Source: an uncultured Duganella sp. (GTDB lineage: Bacteria > Pseudomonadota > Gammaproteobacteria > Burkholderiales > Burkholderiaceae). Taken from it: a DNA stretch of 26,508 nt. The notes under the pieces were generated by a model. It searched no databases. It had not been told where the DNA came from and saw nothing but the letters and a program-made list of their open reading frames with translations. The translations under genes were made by a program, and so were the position numbers. The stretch covers positions 1 through 26,508 of the forward strand of contig CAMLRG010000070.1 in the NCBI GenBank assembly GCA_946482335.1, given 5' to 3'. Shown one piece after another: positions 7,262 to 16,600 of the stretch; within the stretch, counting starts at the first letter, position 1; each line of letters begins with the position of its first letter.

Positions 7262-8254
7262 TTACCAGCGCGAGTAATGGTCCTCCGTCACGCCCGCCAG
7301 CTGGGTGACGATGCGTTTGGGTCCTTGCGGGTCGCTGCGTACCCAGCCGCTGAAATGGCCCACCGGCTGGATGTAGCGGCTGGCGGCCAGCAGCAGGTTG
7401 CGGTCCTGCCGCCGCGCGCCATCGGGCGTGAAGAACAGTTCCAGCTGGTCGTCTTCGGTGAAGATGTGCCAGCCCTGCATCGGATCGTGCGGATCGAAGA
7501 TGAAATGGGCCGGTGCCAGCGGCACTACTTCGCCATCGATCCACAACGCGTTCTCGTGTCCGCCGAAATAGCCGGACTGCAGGTTGAAGCCCATTTCCAG
7601 GCTGTGCGCGGACGCCCAGCGCCAGGATGTCTCGCGCGCCAGCAAGCCGTTCGAATAATCGAAGCTGGCCACGCCGCCTTCGAGCGGGTATGCGTCGCGG
7701 AAGGTGCGCACCTCGCCGCTCAGCGGCATGCCGGGCGATTTCTGGGTGCCATGCAGCGCCCCGCCCTTCACCGGGCCGGTGGCCAGCAGCAGCGGCGCGA
7801 CCGGCGGCCCCAATTCGGCATCGATTTCCATGTAGGGGCAGCGCAGCGCCAGCCGAAAGCCCCCGCCTTCCACCGGCTCGATGCTGATCTGCGTGCTGCG
7901 CGTGCGGAACCAGCTGGCGGCAGCCGCGTGTTCGCCCACGCCGACCGACAGGCGGCCCGGCAAACCATCCTCCGAGAAGTTGGCCATCATGTCGCTGTCG
8001 CGGCGGTCGAAAGCGTAAGCGAAGCAGGTGCTGGTCCAACCCAGGTCGACGATGGCGACAGCCGCCATGACCTGTTCCGACGCCAGCGCAACGTAATGCC
8101 ATTTCTTGTGATGGAAGCGGCGCCACAGGCTGCCGCGCGCGTGCTCGCCCGCCAGCAGGTGCCAGTCGAAAGACCGGGTGGCGCCTGCAAAGCGGCCCAG
8201 CTGCGCCATGCCGTCGCTGCCCACCACGCAGGCCGGTGCCGGCGGCAGGCTCAT
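7262..8254 (-). CDS. DUF2804 domain-containing protein
   Basis: The 330-residue product reads as a full-length DUF2804 protein, a family of unknown function. Visible landmarks are a KKWHYVALASEQ strand near the N-terminus, VAIVDLGWTSTCFAYAFDRR, and a C-terminal half rich in aromatic beta-strand segments such as NGLLARETSWRWASAHS and YFGGHENALWIDGE. No signal peptide or membrane segment is seen. The pattern suggests a large beta-rich cytoplasmic fold, possibly lipocalin-like, but no catalytic motif stands out. The start is ATG at 8254 with GGGAG 8 nt upstream. Its first codon overlaps the ycaQ stop as ATGA, so it is translationally coupled to ycaQ and followed 16 bp later by the Pat-like gene. 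A longer in-frame reading toward 9022 is out of frame with ycaQ and is not coding. Confidence 0.88.
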   Translation of the reverse strand: MSLPPAPACVVGSDGMAQLGRFAGATRSFDWHLLAGEHARGSLWRRFHHKKWHYVALASEQVMAAVAIVDLGWTSTCFAYAFDRRDSDMMANFSEDGLPGRLSVGVGEHAAAASWFRTRSTQISIEPVEGGGFRLALRCPYMEIDAELGPPVAPLLLATGPVKGGALHGTQKSPGMPLSGEVRTFRDAYPLEGGVASFDYSNGLLARETSWRWASAHSLEMGFNLQSGYFGGHENALWIDGEVVPLAPAHFIFDPHDPMQGWHIFTEDDQLELFFTPDGARRQDRNLLLAASRYIQPVGHFSGWVRSDPQGPKRIVTQLAGVTEDHYSRW

Positions 8255-9483
8255 TGCGCCACTCCCTGGGCATCGAACTCCGCCCGCAGCGCGGCGCCGA
8301 AGGCGGCAGGCTCGCAGGCTTGCATCTGCACCAGCGGACAGCCGTGCCAGTTGGCCAGGCGCTGCACCGCACCGGCCACGTCGCGCACGAAGCGCTCGCT
8401 GACCCGCACGCCCGGCTCCAGCACCAGGTTCTTCAGCTCGAAGATGCCGCCGCGGCGGTGCGCCTTGGCATCGATGCGGCCCACCAGGGCGCCACGGCGC
8501 AGGATGGGCAAGGTGAAGTAGCCGTAGCGCCGCTTGTCGGCCGGCGTATAGCATTCCAGGCGGTAGTCGAAACCGAACAAGTCCAGCGCACGGCGGCGGT
8601 CCCAAACCACCGGATCGAACGGCGACAGGATGGTGGTCAGCGTCGGCGCCAGGGTGCCGTCGGCGGCCGCCTGCGCCAGGTCGGCCAGCTCGTGGTGGAT
8701 ATAGACGGTATCCTTCCAGCCCTGCACCCGGGCGCGCAGCAGCATGCCTTCCCCGGCCAGCGCTTCCAGGTCCGGGCGCGGCGGCCTGGTGCGGTAATAA
8801 TCCGCCACCCACGCCGCGCGCGCCAGCCCCAGTGCGCGCACCGTCTTCAAGGCCAGCTCGCGCCGCGTTTCGTCCATGCCGGGCAGGCGGCTGTCGTCCC
8901 AGCCGGGCAGCACCCGCTCGGCCAGGTCGTACACGCGCTGGAAGTTGTGGCGGCGCGCGATCATCAGCTTGCCCGCCGTAAACAATACTTCCAGCGAGCG
9001 CTTTTCGGGTTTCCATTCCCACCAGCCGCCCCCTTTGCCGTCCGTGCGCTCGAAATCGGCCGACCGCACCGGACCATGGCTGCGGATATGCTGCAGCACG
9101 CGCTCGACATCGGCGCGCCGCTCACGCATCCAGTTGACGGAATACTTCCACCCCATCGCGGCCGGATTGACCATGCGGTGGCGCAGCAGGCGGTAATCCT
9201 CGATCGGCACGAAGCACGCTTCATGCGCCCAGTATTCGAACAGCGCCCCCTCGGCCAGGTGCTCTTCCAGCCAGGGCTGGGGATAGTCGCCCAGCCGGCT
9301 CCACAGCACCAGGTAAGGACTGCGCGCCACCACGTGGATGGTGTCGATCTGCAGCACACCCATGCGGCGAATGGTGTCCAGCACGTCGGCTTTTTGCGCC
9401 TTGCGCCGGCGCGGCTGCAACAAGCCCTGGGCCGCCAGGTGCAAGGCGCGCGCGGCGGCCAGGCTGAGGTTCAATTCGGTCAA
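8251..9483 (-). CDS. ycaQ: YcaQ/AlkX family DNA interstrand-crosslink glycosylase
   Basis: YcaQ is a winged-helix (HTH_42) DNA glycosylase that unhooks alkylation-induced interstrand crosslinks. The 410-residue product equals the length I recall for E. coli YcaQ and matches it along its length: LHLAAQGLL at the N-terminus, the catalytic Q-hydrophobic-D motif at Gln45-Ile46-Asp47 (LQIDTI), VARSPYLVLWSRLG, YWAHEACFVPIEDYRLLRHR, GWWEWKPEKRSLE, SPFDPVVWDR and YRLECYTPADKRRYGYF. The chosen start is TTG at 9483 (MTELNLSL): it has AGGAAA 7 nt upstream and aligns with the known N-terminus. A GTG at 9576 would add 31 residues of unlike sequence. It heads the operon ycaQ-DUF2804-Pat-like. The gap of about 128 bp to the divergent GGDEF gene must hold both promoters, though none is clear. 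Confidence 0.93.
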   Translation of the reverse strand: MTELNLSLAAARALHLAAQGLLQPRRRKAQKADVLDTIRRMGVLQIDTIHVVARSPYLVLWSRLGDYPQPWLEEHLAEGALFEYWAHEACFVPIEDYRLLRHRMVNPAAMGWKYSVNWMRERRADVERVLQHIRSHGPVRSADFERTDGKGGGWWEWKPEKRSLEVLFTAGKLMIARRHNFQRVYDLAERVLPGWDDSRLPGMDETRRELALKTVRALGLARAAWVADYYRTRPPRPDLEALAGEGMLLRARVQGWKDTVYIHHELADLAQAAADGTLAPTLTTILSPFDPVVWDRRRALDLFGFDYRLECYTPADKRRYGYFTLPILRRGALVGRIDAKAHRRGGIFELKNLVLEPGVRVSERFVRDVAGAVQRLANWHGCPLVQMQACEPAAFGAALRAEFDAQGVAQ

Positions 9484-9611
9484 GACGGTTTCCTGTGGAG
9501 GTGGAACGGCTATTCTAATAGTGATTTGGCAGGTTTTCTTGGCATATTGTGAAGGATAGTGGCCTGCTGGCAGCACTGTTCGGTTTTTTTTGCCCCACTG
9601 TCCGGGTTTGA

Positions 9612-12272
9612 GTGCAGAATAAGACTGTGCCGACTTCTACCGCCCGCCAGATTTTGCGCAAGCTGTATCGCATGATACTGTTGCCCTCGTTCACACTGGT
9701 TTTGCTGGTGATCATGTGGGCGGACGTGTATTACCAGGTGCAGCAGGAAGCGGCCAGCGCCCATTACGATGCCGTGCAGCACAGCCATTCGCTGGCGCGC
9801 ACGCTGGCCGAGCATTCCAGCCATCTGCTGCGCCAGGGCGACCATGCGACGCAGCTGTTCAAGCTCAAGTTCGAGGAAACCGACGGCAGGCTGCGCCTGC
9901 CCGAATTCAGCAGGCGTGGCGGCTTGCTCGATTCGGTCATGCCGGCCCGCCTCGAATTGCCGATCGCCCTGATCGATGCCGACGGCATGCTGGTCGACAG
10001 CATGCATGGCGCCTTCCACAGCAACTTTGCCAACCAGAGTTTCTTCAAGACCTTGTCCACGACGGCCGGCGACGCGGCCCTGGTGACCAACCCGATGGTG
10101 GACCCGATCACCAAAAAATGGCAGATCCAGATCGCACGCCGGCTGGACGACCGCAGCGGCAACTTTGCCGGCGTGATCGTGCTGATGATCGACCCGGCCT
10201 ACTTCGTCGAGGACTACGACCGGCTGCACGTCGACGAAGGCGGGCTGGTGATGCTGATCAGCCGCGATACCGGGCTGGCGACCGGCCGCATCGACGAAAA
10301 GGTGTTCATCACCGACACCATCGACTTTGTGGCGCCCGCCGATCCGGTGCGCTCCCCGGAGGAATTGCTGCTCAAGACCCCGGTCGACAAGGTCGAACGC
10401 ATTTACGGCTTCCGCGACATGCCGCGCTATTCGCTCACGGCAGTGGTGGGCGATGCCAAGGTCCACGCCCTGGCCAAGTTCCGCAACCAACAGCGCCTGT
10501 ACTATATGGTCACCACCCTCATTTCGCTGGTGGTGCTTGCCTTCGGTTTCCTGCTCACGCAACAGTCGCGCCGCCTGCGCGAAAGCATGCGCGAAGCGAC
10601 CGAAGCGCGCGAGAAACTGCACGCCGCGGTCGACGCCAGCCTGGATGCCCTGTTCCTGATGAAGGCATGCCGCGGCGGCAACAGCGGCGGGGACATCGTC
10701 GACTTCATGCTGGTCGACCTGAACGAGCGCGGCGCGCGCATCCTCGGTTATCCCGCCAGCGAAGCACTGGGCAAGCGCATGGGCGAGATGCTGCCGCAGT
10801 GGCGCAGCGAAGGCCTGTTCGACAAATGCATGCGCGTGATGCAAACCGGGGAACCGCTGGAAGAGGAATTCGAGTCGACCGTCTTTGGCGAGGCGCTGTG
10901 GCTGCGGCACCAGATTGTCGCGATCGAGGATGGCGTCGCCGTTACCGCACGCAACATCACCGAACGCAAACGCTCGGAACTGGCAGTACGCCAGAACCAG
11001 GCGGAGCTGCAGGCGGTCAACGACGCTTCCCCACTTGGCCTGATTCGCGCCGACCAGGATGGCAAATGTACTTACGTCAACCGCACCTTCGAAGCCATCA
11101 CCGGCATGGGGCGCGACGCGGCACTGGGCGATGGCTGGTTCGACGCCGTGCACCCCAACGACCGCGAAATGCTGCGCGCTTCGCTGCGCCACCTGAACCA
11201 GACGCAGCAAGCGTTCCAGGAAACGCTGCGCTGCGTGCACCCGGACGGCAAGATCGTCTGGACGTCGATCAAGGTAGCGCCGATCGTGATCGACAACGCG
11301 ATCGCCGGCTACGTCGGCACGCTGGACGACATCACGCTGGTGCGCAAATCCGTCATGGCCCTGCGCGAAAGCGAGTCGCGCCTGCGCACCATTGCCGACA
11401 CCCTGCCTGCGATGGTGGCCTATGTCGATTTCGAGGAAATCTACCGCTTCCACAACCTCGCTTATGAACGCGAATTCAGCAAGAGCGGACTGCAGGTGAC
11501 CGGCCGCACCGTGCTCGAAACCGTGGGCGCGAAGCGCTACGCCATGCTGCAACCTTACATTGCGCGCGCCCTGGCCGGTGAAACGCTGACCTTTGAAGAG
11601 GAAGACGACAGCGACGACTACCCGCGCACCTACGAGGTGGTCTACATTCCGCAACTGGACGAGGACGGCATGACCGTGGTCGGCTTCCACGTCATGCGGC
11701 AGGACGTGACGGCGCAGAAGCGCGAGAAGCAGCACTTGCTGCGCCTGTCCCAGGTCGACGCGCTGACGGGCTTGACCAACCGCGCCGGCTTCCTGCAAAA
11801 GCTCAACGACGCCATGGTTGCCTGCCGCGAGAGCGGCAGCTTGATGGCGGTGATGTATCTCGATATCGACCGTTTCAAGCCGGTCAACGACACCTACGGC
11901 CATGCCGTGGGCGATGCGCTGCTCAAGGCTTTTTCGGCACGCCTGTCCAACACCGTGCGCGCCAGCGACACGGTGGCGCGCCTGGGCGGCGATGAATTCA
12001 CCATCATCATGGACCGTATCTCCAAGCCAGAAGATGCCGCCGCCACCGCGTCCAAGATCGTGCAGGCCATGCAGCATCCCTTCGAGCTCGATGGGGTATT
12101 GGCGAACGTCTCCACCAGCATCGGCCTTACTTACTACCGCGACGAAGAGCTCAGCCCGGCCGAATTGCTGAAGCGGGCCGACCTGCTGCTGTACGAGGCG
12201 AAACAGGCCGGCCGCAACACCTTCCGCAGCGGCGCGGCCATTGCGCAACTGCGCCCGTCGAACGCGGCCTGA
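9612..12272 (+). CDS. Membrane-bound sensor diguanylate cyclase (PDC/CACHE - 3 PAS - GGDEF)
   Basis: This enzyme makes cyclic di-GMP from two GTP. The 886 residues show a membrane helix at about 20-39, a periplasmic PDC/CACHE-like sensor domain of some 255 residues, a second helix at about 297-317, three PAS-type domains (about 335-448, 465-575 and 586-700; two end in NITERKRSEL and DVTAQKREK type linkers), and a GGDEF domain from DALTGLTNR (716) to about 875. The signature is intact as GGDEF at 792-796. An RASD at 783-786 sits exactly five residues before it, which is the RxxD product-inhibition site. No EAL domain is present. The start is uncertain: GTG at 9612 has only a weak ribosome site, and GTG at 9627 or ATG at 9672 are alternatives, the last of which would cut into the first helix. 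The ligand cannot be read from sequence. Confidence 0.9.
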   Translation: MQNKTVPTSTARQILRKLYRMILLPSFTLVLLVIMWADVYYQVQQEAASAHYDAVQHSHSLARTLAEHSSHLLRQGDHATQLFKLKFEETDGRLRLPEFSRRGGLLDSVMPARLELPIALIDADGMLVDSMHGAFHSNFANQSFFKTLSTTAGDAALVTNPMVDPITKKWQIQIARRLDDRSGNFAGVIVLMIDPAYFVEDYDRLHVDEGGLVMLISRDTGLATGRIDEKVFITDTIDFVAPADPVRSPEELLLKTPVDKVERIYGFRDMPRYSLTAVVGDAKVHALAKFRNQQRLYYMVTTLISLVVLAFGFLLTQQSRRLRESMREATEAREKLHAAVDASLDALFLMKACRGGNSGGDIVDFMLVDLNERGARILGYPASEALGKRMGEMLPQWRSEGLFDKCMRVMQTGEPLEEEFESTVFGEALWLRHQIVAIEDGVAVTARNITERKRSELAVRQNQAELQAVNDASPLGLIRADQDGKCTYVNRTFEAITGMGRDAALGDGWFDAVHPNDREMLRASLRHLNQTQQAFQETLRCVHPDGKIVWTSIKVAPIVIDNAIAGYVGTLDDITLVRKSVMALRESESRLRTIADTLPAMVAYVDFEEIYRFHNLAYEREFSKSGLQVTGRTVLETVGAKRYAMLQPYIARALAGETLTFEEEDDSDDYPRTYEVVYIPQLDEDGMTVVGFHVMRQDVTAQKREKQHLLRLSQVDALTGLTNRAGFLQKLNDAMVACRESGSLMAVMYLDIDRFKPVNDTYGHAVGDALLKAFSARLSNTVRASDTVARLGGDEFTIIMDRISKPEDAAATASKIVQAMQHPFELDGVLANVSTSIGLTYYRDEELSPAELLKRADLLLYEAKQAGRNTFRSGAAIAQLRPSNAA

Positions 12273-12280
12273 CCGGGATC

Positions 12281-12310
12281 AAGACATCGGCCTGCCGTTT
12301 GCGCTATATT
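12281..12310 (+). promoter_or_regulatory. Possible sigma-70 promoter of sbcDC
   Basis: AAGACA (12281-12286, 4/6 to TTGACA), 18 nt, then TATATT (12305-12310, 5/6 to TATAAT). The predicted start near 12317 would leave a 23-nt leader before the sbcD ATG at 12340. It lies just after the stop of the diguanylate cyclase gene. Confidence 0.4.
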
Positions 12311-12339
12311 TGCGCTTCCCACGCCCAGCTTTACATCTC

Positions 12340-13626
12340 ATGCGCCTGCTGCACACTTCCGATTGGCATCTTGGCCAATCGCTGCATAATTTTGAACGCC
12401 ACTACGAGCACCAGCGCTTCCTGGACTGGCTGCTGGACACCATCGTGTCCGAGCAGGCCGACGCCCTGCTGGTGGCGGGCGATATTTTCGACAATGCCAA
12501 CCCGTCGGCGGCCTCGCAGCGCCAGCTGTACACCTTCCTGCAGCAAGCCCGCGCCCGCGCGCCGCAACTGGATATTGTCGTCATTGCCGGCAACCACGAT
12601 TCGCCCGGCAGGCTCGAGGCGCCCGGACCGCTGCTGGAAGTGCACGGCACCAGCGTGATCGGCTACCCGCACCGCGATGCCGACGGCAATATCGCGCTGG
12701 AGCGCATGCTGGTACCACTGACCCGCAAGGATGGCTCGGTTGCCGCCTGGGTGCTGGCCGTGCCTTTCCTGCGCCACGGCGACGTGCCGCGTCCGGCGCC
12801 GCCCGCGGGACAGGCCGCCGGGTCCGGTGCAGCCCCCGCCGACGCCGATGGCAACACGCCAGGCGCCCCGCAGCCGGACCCTTACCTCGCCGGCATCGCC
12901 GAGTTGTACCGCCAGGCGCTGGAACTGGCGGCCGCCCGCGCCGCCGACGGCCAGGCCATCGTCGCCATGGGCCATTGCCACATGGTCAACGGCACCATGT
13001 CGGCCGACTCCGAGCGCCGCATCGTGATCGGCGGCACCGAGATGCTCCCCACCGGCATTTTCCCGGCGCCGATCGCCTACGCGGCGCTGGGCCATCTGCA
13101 CCTGGCGCAGCAGGTCGGTCCGCATGCACACATCCGCTACTGCGGCAGCCCGATCCCCTTATCGTTCGCGGAGACCAGGTACCCGCACCAGGTGCTGCGC
13201 ATCGACCTGGATGGCGCCCAGGTGCGCGAGATCGCCCCGCTGCCCATCCCGCGGGCGGTCCAGCTGCTGCGCATCCCCGACCAGCCAGCCCTGCTCGACG
13301 ACGTGCTGGCCGCCCTGGCGGCGCTCGAATTGCCCGACGCGCCAGCCGAACAGCAACCCTTGCTGGAAGTGCGCGTGCGCCTGGAAGCGCCGCAACCGGG
13401 CCTGCGCGCCCGTATCGAAGAAGCGCTGCAAGGCAAGCCGGTCCGCCTGGCCAAGATCGAGACCTCCAGCGCCACCCGCCGCTCGCTCGAGGAAGCCGCG
13501 GTGTCGCTCGACCAGTTGGCCTCCCTGCAGCCGGACGACATTTTCAAGCGCCTGTACCAGCAGCGCTTTGGCAGCGAGGTGCCGGCCGAACAACTGGCCG
13601 CCTTTGCCGAACTGGTGCAGCCATGA
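12340..13626 (+). CDS. sbcD: Exonuclease subunit SbcD (Mre11-type)
   Basis: SbcD is the Mn-dependent nuclease subunit of the SbcCD complex, which cleaves DNA hairpins and processes protein-blocked ends during recombination and replication repair. The 428-residue product carries all metallophosphoesterase motifs in order: Asp8 and His10 (HTSDWHLGQ), AGDIFDNANPS at 46-56, GNHDSP, GHCHMVNG and GHLHLAQQ. An Ala/Pro/Gly-rich insert of about 30 residues follows the strand ending LRHGDVPRP and explains the extra length over the roughly 400-residue E. coli protein. The chosen start is ATG at 12340 (MRLLHTSDWHLG). In-frame sequence upstream belongs to the tail of the previous gene. The stop overlaps the sbcC start as ATGA, so the two subunits are translationally coupled. 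A promoter-like pair lies at 12281-12310. Confidence 0.95.
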   Translation: MRLLHTSDWHLGQSLHNFERHYEHQRFLDWLLDTIVSEQADALLVAGDIFDNANPSAASQRQLYTFLQQARARAPQLDIVVIAGNHDSPGRLEAPGPLLEVHGTSVIGYPHRDADGNIALERMLVPLTRKDGSVAAWVLAVPFLRHGDVPRPAPPAGQAAGSGAAPADADGNTPGAPQPDPYLAGIAELYRQALELAAARAADGQAIVAMGHCHMVNGTMSADSERRIVIGGTEMLPTGIFPAPIAYAALGHLHLAQQVGPHAHIRYCGSPIPLSFAETRYPHQVLRIDLDGAQVREIAPLPIPRAVQLLRIPDQPALLDDVLAALAALELPDAPAEQQPLLEVRVRLEAPQPGLRARIEEALQGKPVRLAKIETSSATRRSLEEAAVSLDQLASLQPDDIFKRLYQQRFGSEVPAEQLAAFAELVQP

Positions 13627-16600
13627 GGGTGCTTCGGATCGCCGGCAAGAACCTTGCCTCCCTGGCCGACGAATTCTCGGTCGACTTTACCGCCCAGCCA
13701 CTGGCCGAAGCCGGCCTGTTTGCCATCTGCGGCCCCACCGGCGCCGGCAAGAGCACCCTGCTCGACGCCCTGTGCCTGGCGCTGTACGACGACACGCCGC
13801 GCCTGCACAAGGCAGTGGGCAAGACACCCGACGTGGGCGACCCGGTTTCTTCGCAAGACCCGCGCACCTTGCTGCGGCGCGGTGCCGCCGAAGGCTGGGC
13901 CGAAGTCGATTTCGTCGGCAACGACGGCGAATCCTATCGGGCCCGCTGGAAAGTGTGGCGCGCCCGCAGCAAGGCGGCCGGCGCCTTGCAGCCCAGCGCC
14001 ATGTCGCTGCAAAAACTGCCCGGGCTGCAGCCGCTGGGCCACACCAAGACCGAGGTGATGGCGGAAATCGCCCAGCGCACGGGCTTAAGCTTCGAACAAT
14101 TCACGCGCGCGGTGCTGCTGGCGCAAAACGAGTTCTCCGCCTTCCTCAAGGCGGCGGACGACGAGCGCGGCGCCTTGCTGGAAACCCTGACCGGCAGCGC
14201 CATCTACAGCGAGATCTCCAAGCGCGCCTTTGAACGCTGGCGCGCCGAGGAACTGGCGCTGAAAACCCTGACGGCCGGCCTGGCGAACCAGCAGCCGCTG
14301 GCGCCCGACCAGCGCGCCGACATCGCCGCCCAGTCGGAAGCGGCCGAAGCGGCGCTGCACGCTTGCGCGCAGCGCGTGACGGCACTGGAAGCGGAGCTGC
14401 GCTGGCACCAGCAGGCCGAACGCCTGGCAACGGCGGCCCGGCATGCGCGCGAACACTGCCACCAGAGGCAACTTGAATCCGATGCGGCGGCCGCGCGCCG
14501 CGCCACGCTGGCCCGGCTGGATGCCATCCAGCCGGCGCGGGCGCTGGACGACGAGGTGGTCCGGCTTGCCGCCGAACGCGCCGCGACGCAAGCTGCGATC
14601 TCGCTCGCCGAGCAGGAAGCCGAGCGTACCCGCCTGGCGCTCGAAGTACTCACCGGCGATGTCCAGCAGGCCATGGCGGCGCTGGCCGAGGCCGAAAGCG
14701 CGCAACACGCCGCGGCGCCGCTGCTGGACCAGGCGAAAGCCCTCGATACGCGGCTCGAATCATTGCGCGCCGCCGCCAGCCAGGCCGCCGCTGCGCGCGA
14801 CGCCGCCAGCGGCGCCGACGCGGCGGCACTGGCCGCCCTGCGCGCGCAGGAAGCGCAGCAGCAGGCGCTGGCGCGCGAAACCGAAGCAGGCAGGCAATGG
14901 CTGGCGGCCCATGAACATTGGGCCGCGCTGGCGCGCGACTGGCCCCGCTGGGACGTGCTGTTCGCACAAGCCGGCCAGCAAGCCGCGCGCGCCGAGCAAC
15001 AATCGCAAGCGTTGGCCGCCGCGCAGTCGGCAGCCGCCCGTCAACGGCAGGACGAGGCACACGCCCGCAGCAGCCTGGAAGCGGCCACCGAACGCCTGAA
15101 CCAGGCCCAGGCCCAGCGCGAGCTGGCCATCAAGGCGCTCGCTGGTGTCGATGCCGACAGCATTGCCCTGCAGCGCAAGGAGCTGGAGCAGCGCCGCGCC
15201 CTGCTGGCCGACGCCGGTTCGGCCTGGCAGGACTTGGCGCAACTCACCGAGCGCCAGCGGGACCTGACCGCGCGCAGCGCCGCCCTGCAGGCGGCCCGCG
15301 ACAGCGCGCACACGCAGGTGGCCGCCGCGCGCGAAGCCAACCTGGCGCTGGTCGCCGCCTCGGCCCAGGCCGAGCGCTCGCTGAAACTGGCGGAAGCTGC
15401 CACCGGCGAGAGCGTCGAAAAACTGCGCGGCGCGCTGCAGGACGATACACCCTGCCCGGTCTGCGGTTCGCACCAGCACCCGTACCGCCACGAAGACGGG
15501 GCGCTGCGCGCCATGCTGGCGCAGTTGCAGGCCGAAGTCCACGATTGCCGCGACAAGCTGCAACGCCATGTGAAGCTTGAGGCCGAGCAGCAGGCACGCC
15601 TGCAGTCCAGCGTCGAACAGCTTGCCGCCATCGGCGCCGAGCAGCACGGCGCCGCCGCGGCGCTTGCCGCCGCCCAGGACCGCTGGCAATCGGCCAGCGC
15701 CGCGCTGGGCGCCCAGCAGCACGCCACCGCGCCGGCCGCGCAGCCGGCCATGCCTGCCCCCGCCGCCTCCCCGCCGCCCGGCGCGGCCGACGTCGATGTG
15801 CCGGCCTGGCTGGCGGCACAAGGCGCCGAACTGCAAGCCGCACTGCGCGCGCTGGAAACCAAGGAGCAAGCCTACCGCCAGGCCACCCGCACCCGCGACG
15901 TCGCCCAAACCGCCTGTGAGCAAGCGGCCGCCGAATGCGGCCGCCATCAGCAAGCGCTGTCCGCCGCCCAGACCGCGCTCGCGCAATCCCTCGCACAGGC
16001 GCAGGCGCTCGACAGCCAACGCATCGACACCGCCCTGCAAATCGCCAACCTGCTCGACCAGCTGGACGCCCCCCTGGCGCGCGCCGGTTGGCAAGACGAA
16101 TGGAAGGCAAGCCCCGCCCGCTTCCACGAGCAGCGCGCACGCGACAGCAGGCTATGGCAGGCGCAGCGCCAGGCAGCCGACGAACGGGCCGCCGCCAGCG
16201 CCGCGCTGGAAGTCGAATTGCAAGCGCTGCGCGCCGCCCGGGAACGCAGCGCCGCCGACGCGCGCAGCGCGCAAGCCGCCGCCGGCGCCGCCCAGGCGGC
16301 GCTCGCCGCCGCCACAGCCGAACGGCAAGCGCTTTGGCAGGGCCGCCCCGCGCGCGAAGTGGAAGCGGGACTGCGCGCCGCCATCGACGGCGCCCGCGCG
16401 GCACTCCAGGCGCGCCAGGAGTCCGCCCAGCAGGCGGCCCAGCAGCGCACCCGCGCCGACGAAGCCCATGCCCAGGCCCGCCAGCGGCTTGCCGCGCTGG
16501 ATGCCGCAGCCAAAGGCGCCTCCGCACGCCTGCAAGACTGGCTATCCGGCCACCAGGCAGCCGGCATCGACAGCCTGGATGCGCTGCGCGCCCTGCTCGC

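Noticed and set aside
8255..9022. Upstream extension of the DUF2804 frame to 586 residues
   Set aside because: It is a shadow frame inside ycaQ; the ATG at 8254 has a ribosome site and ATGA overlap with the ycaQ stop.
9522..9541. Sigma-54-like sequence (TTGGCAGG ... CTTGGCA) between ycaQ and the GGDEF gene
   Set aside because: The -12 GC is replaced by TG at the required spacing, so it does not meet the GG-N10-GC rule.
9510..12248. A 912-codon minus-strand open frame antisense to the diguanylate cyclase gene
   Set aside because: Its translation is His/Gln/Val-rich low-complexity text without motifs, typical of an antisense frame in high-GC DNA; the plus strand encodes recognisable PAS and GGDEF domains.
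12975..13622. Upstream extension of the sbcC frame to 1479 residues
   Set aside because: The extension overlaps sbcD in another frame and has no family match; the ATG at 13623 starts exactly at the conserved SbcC N-terminus.
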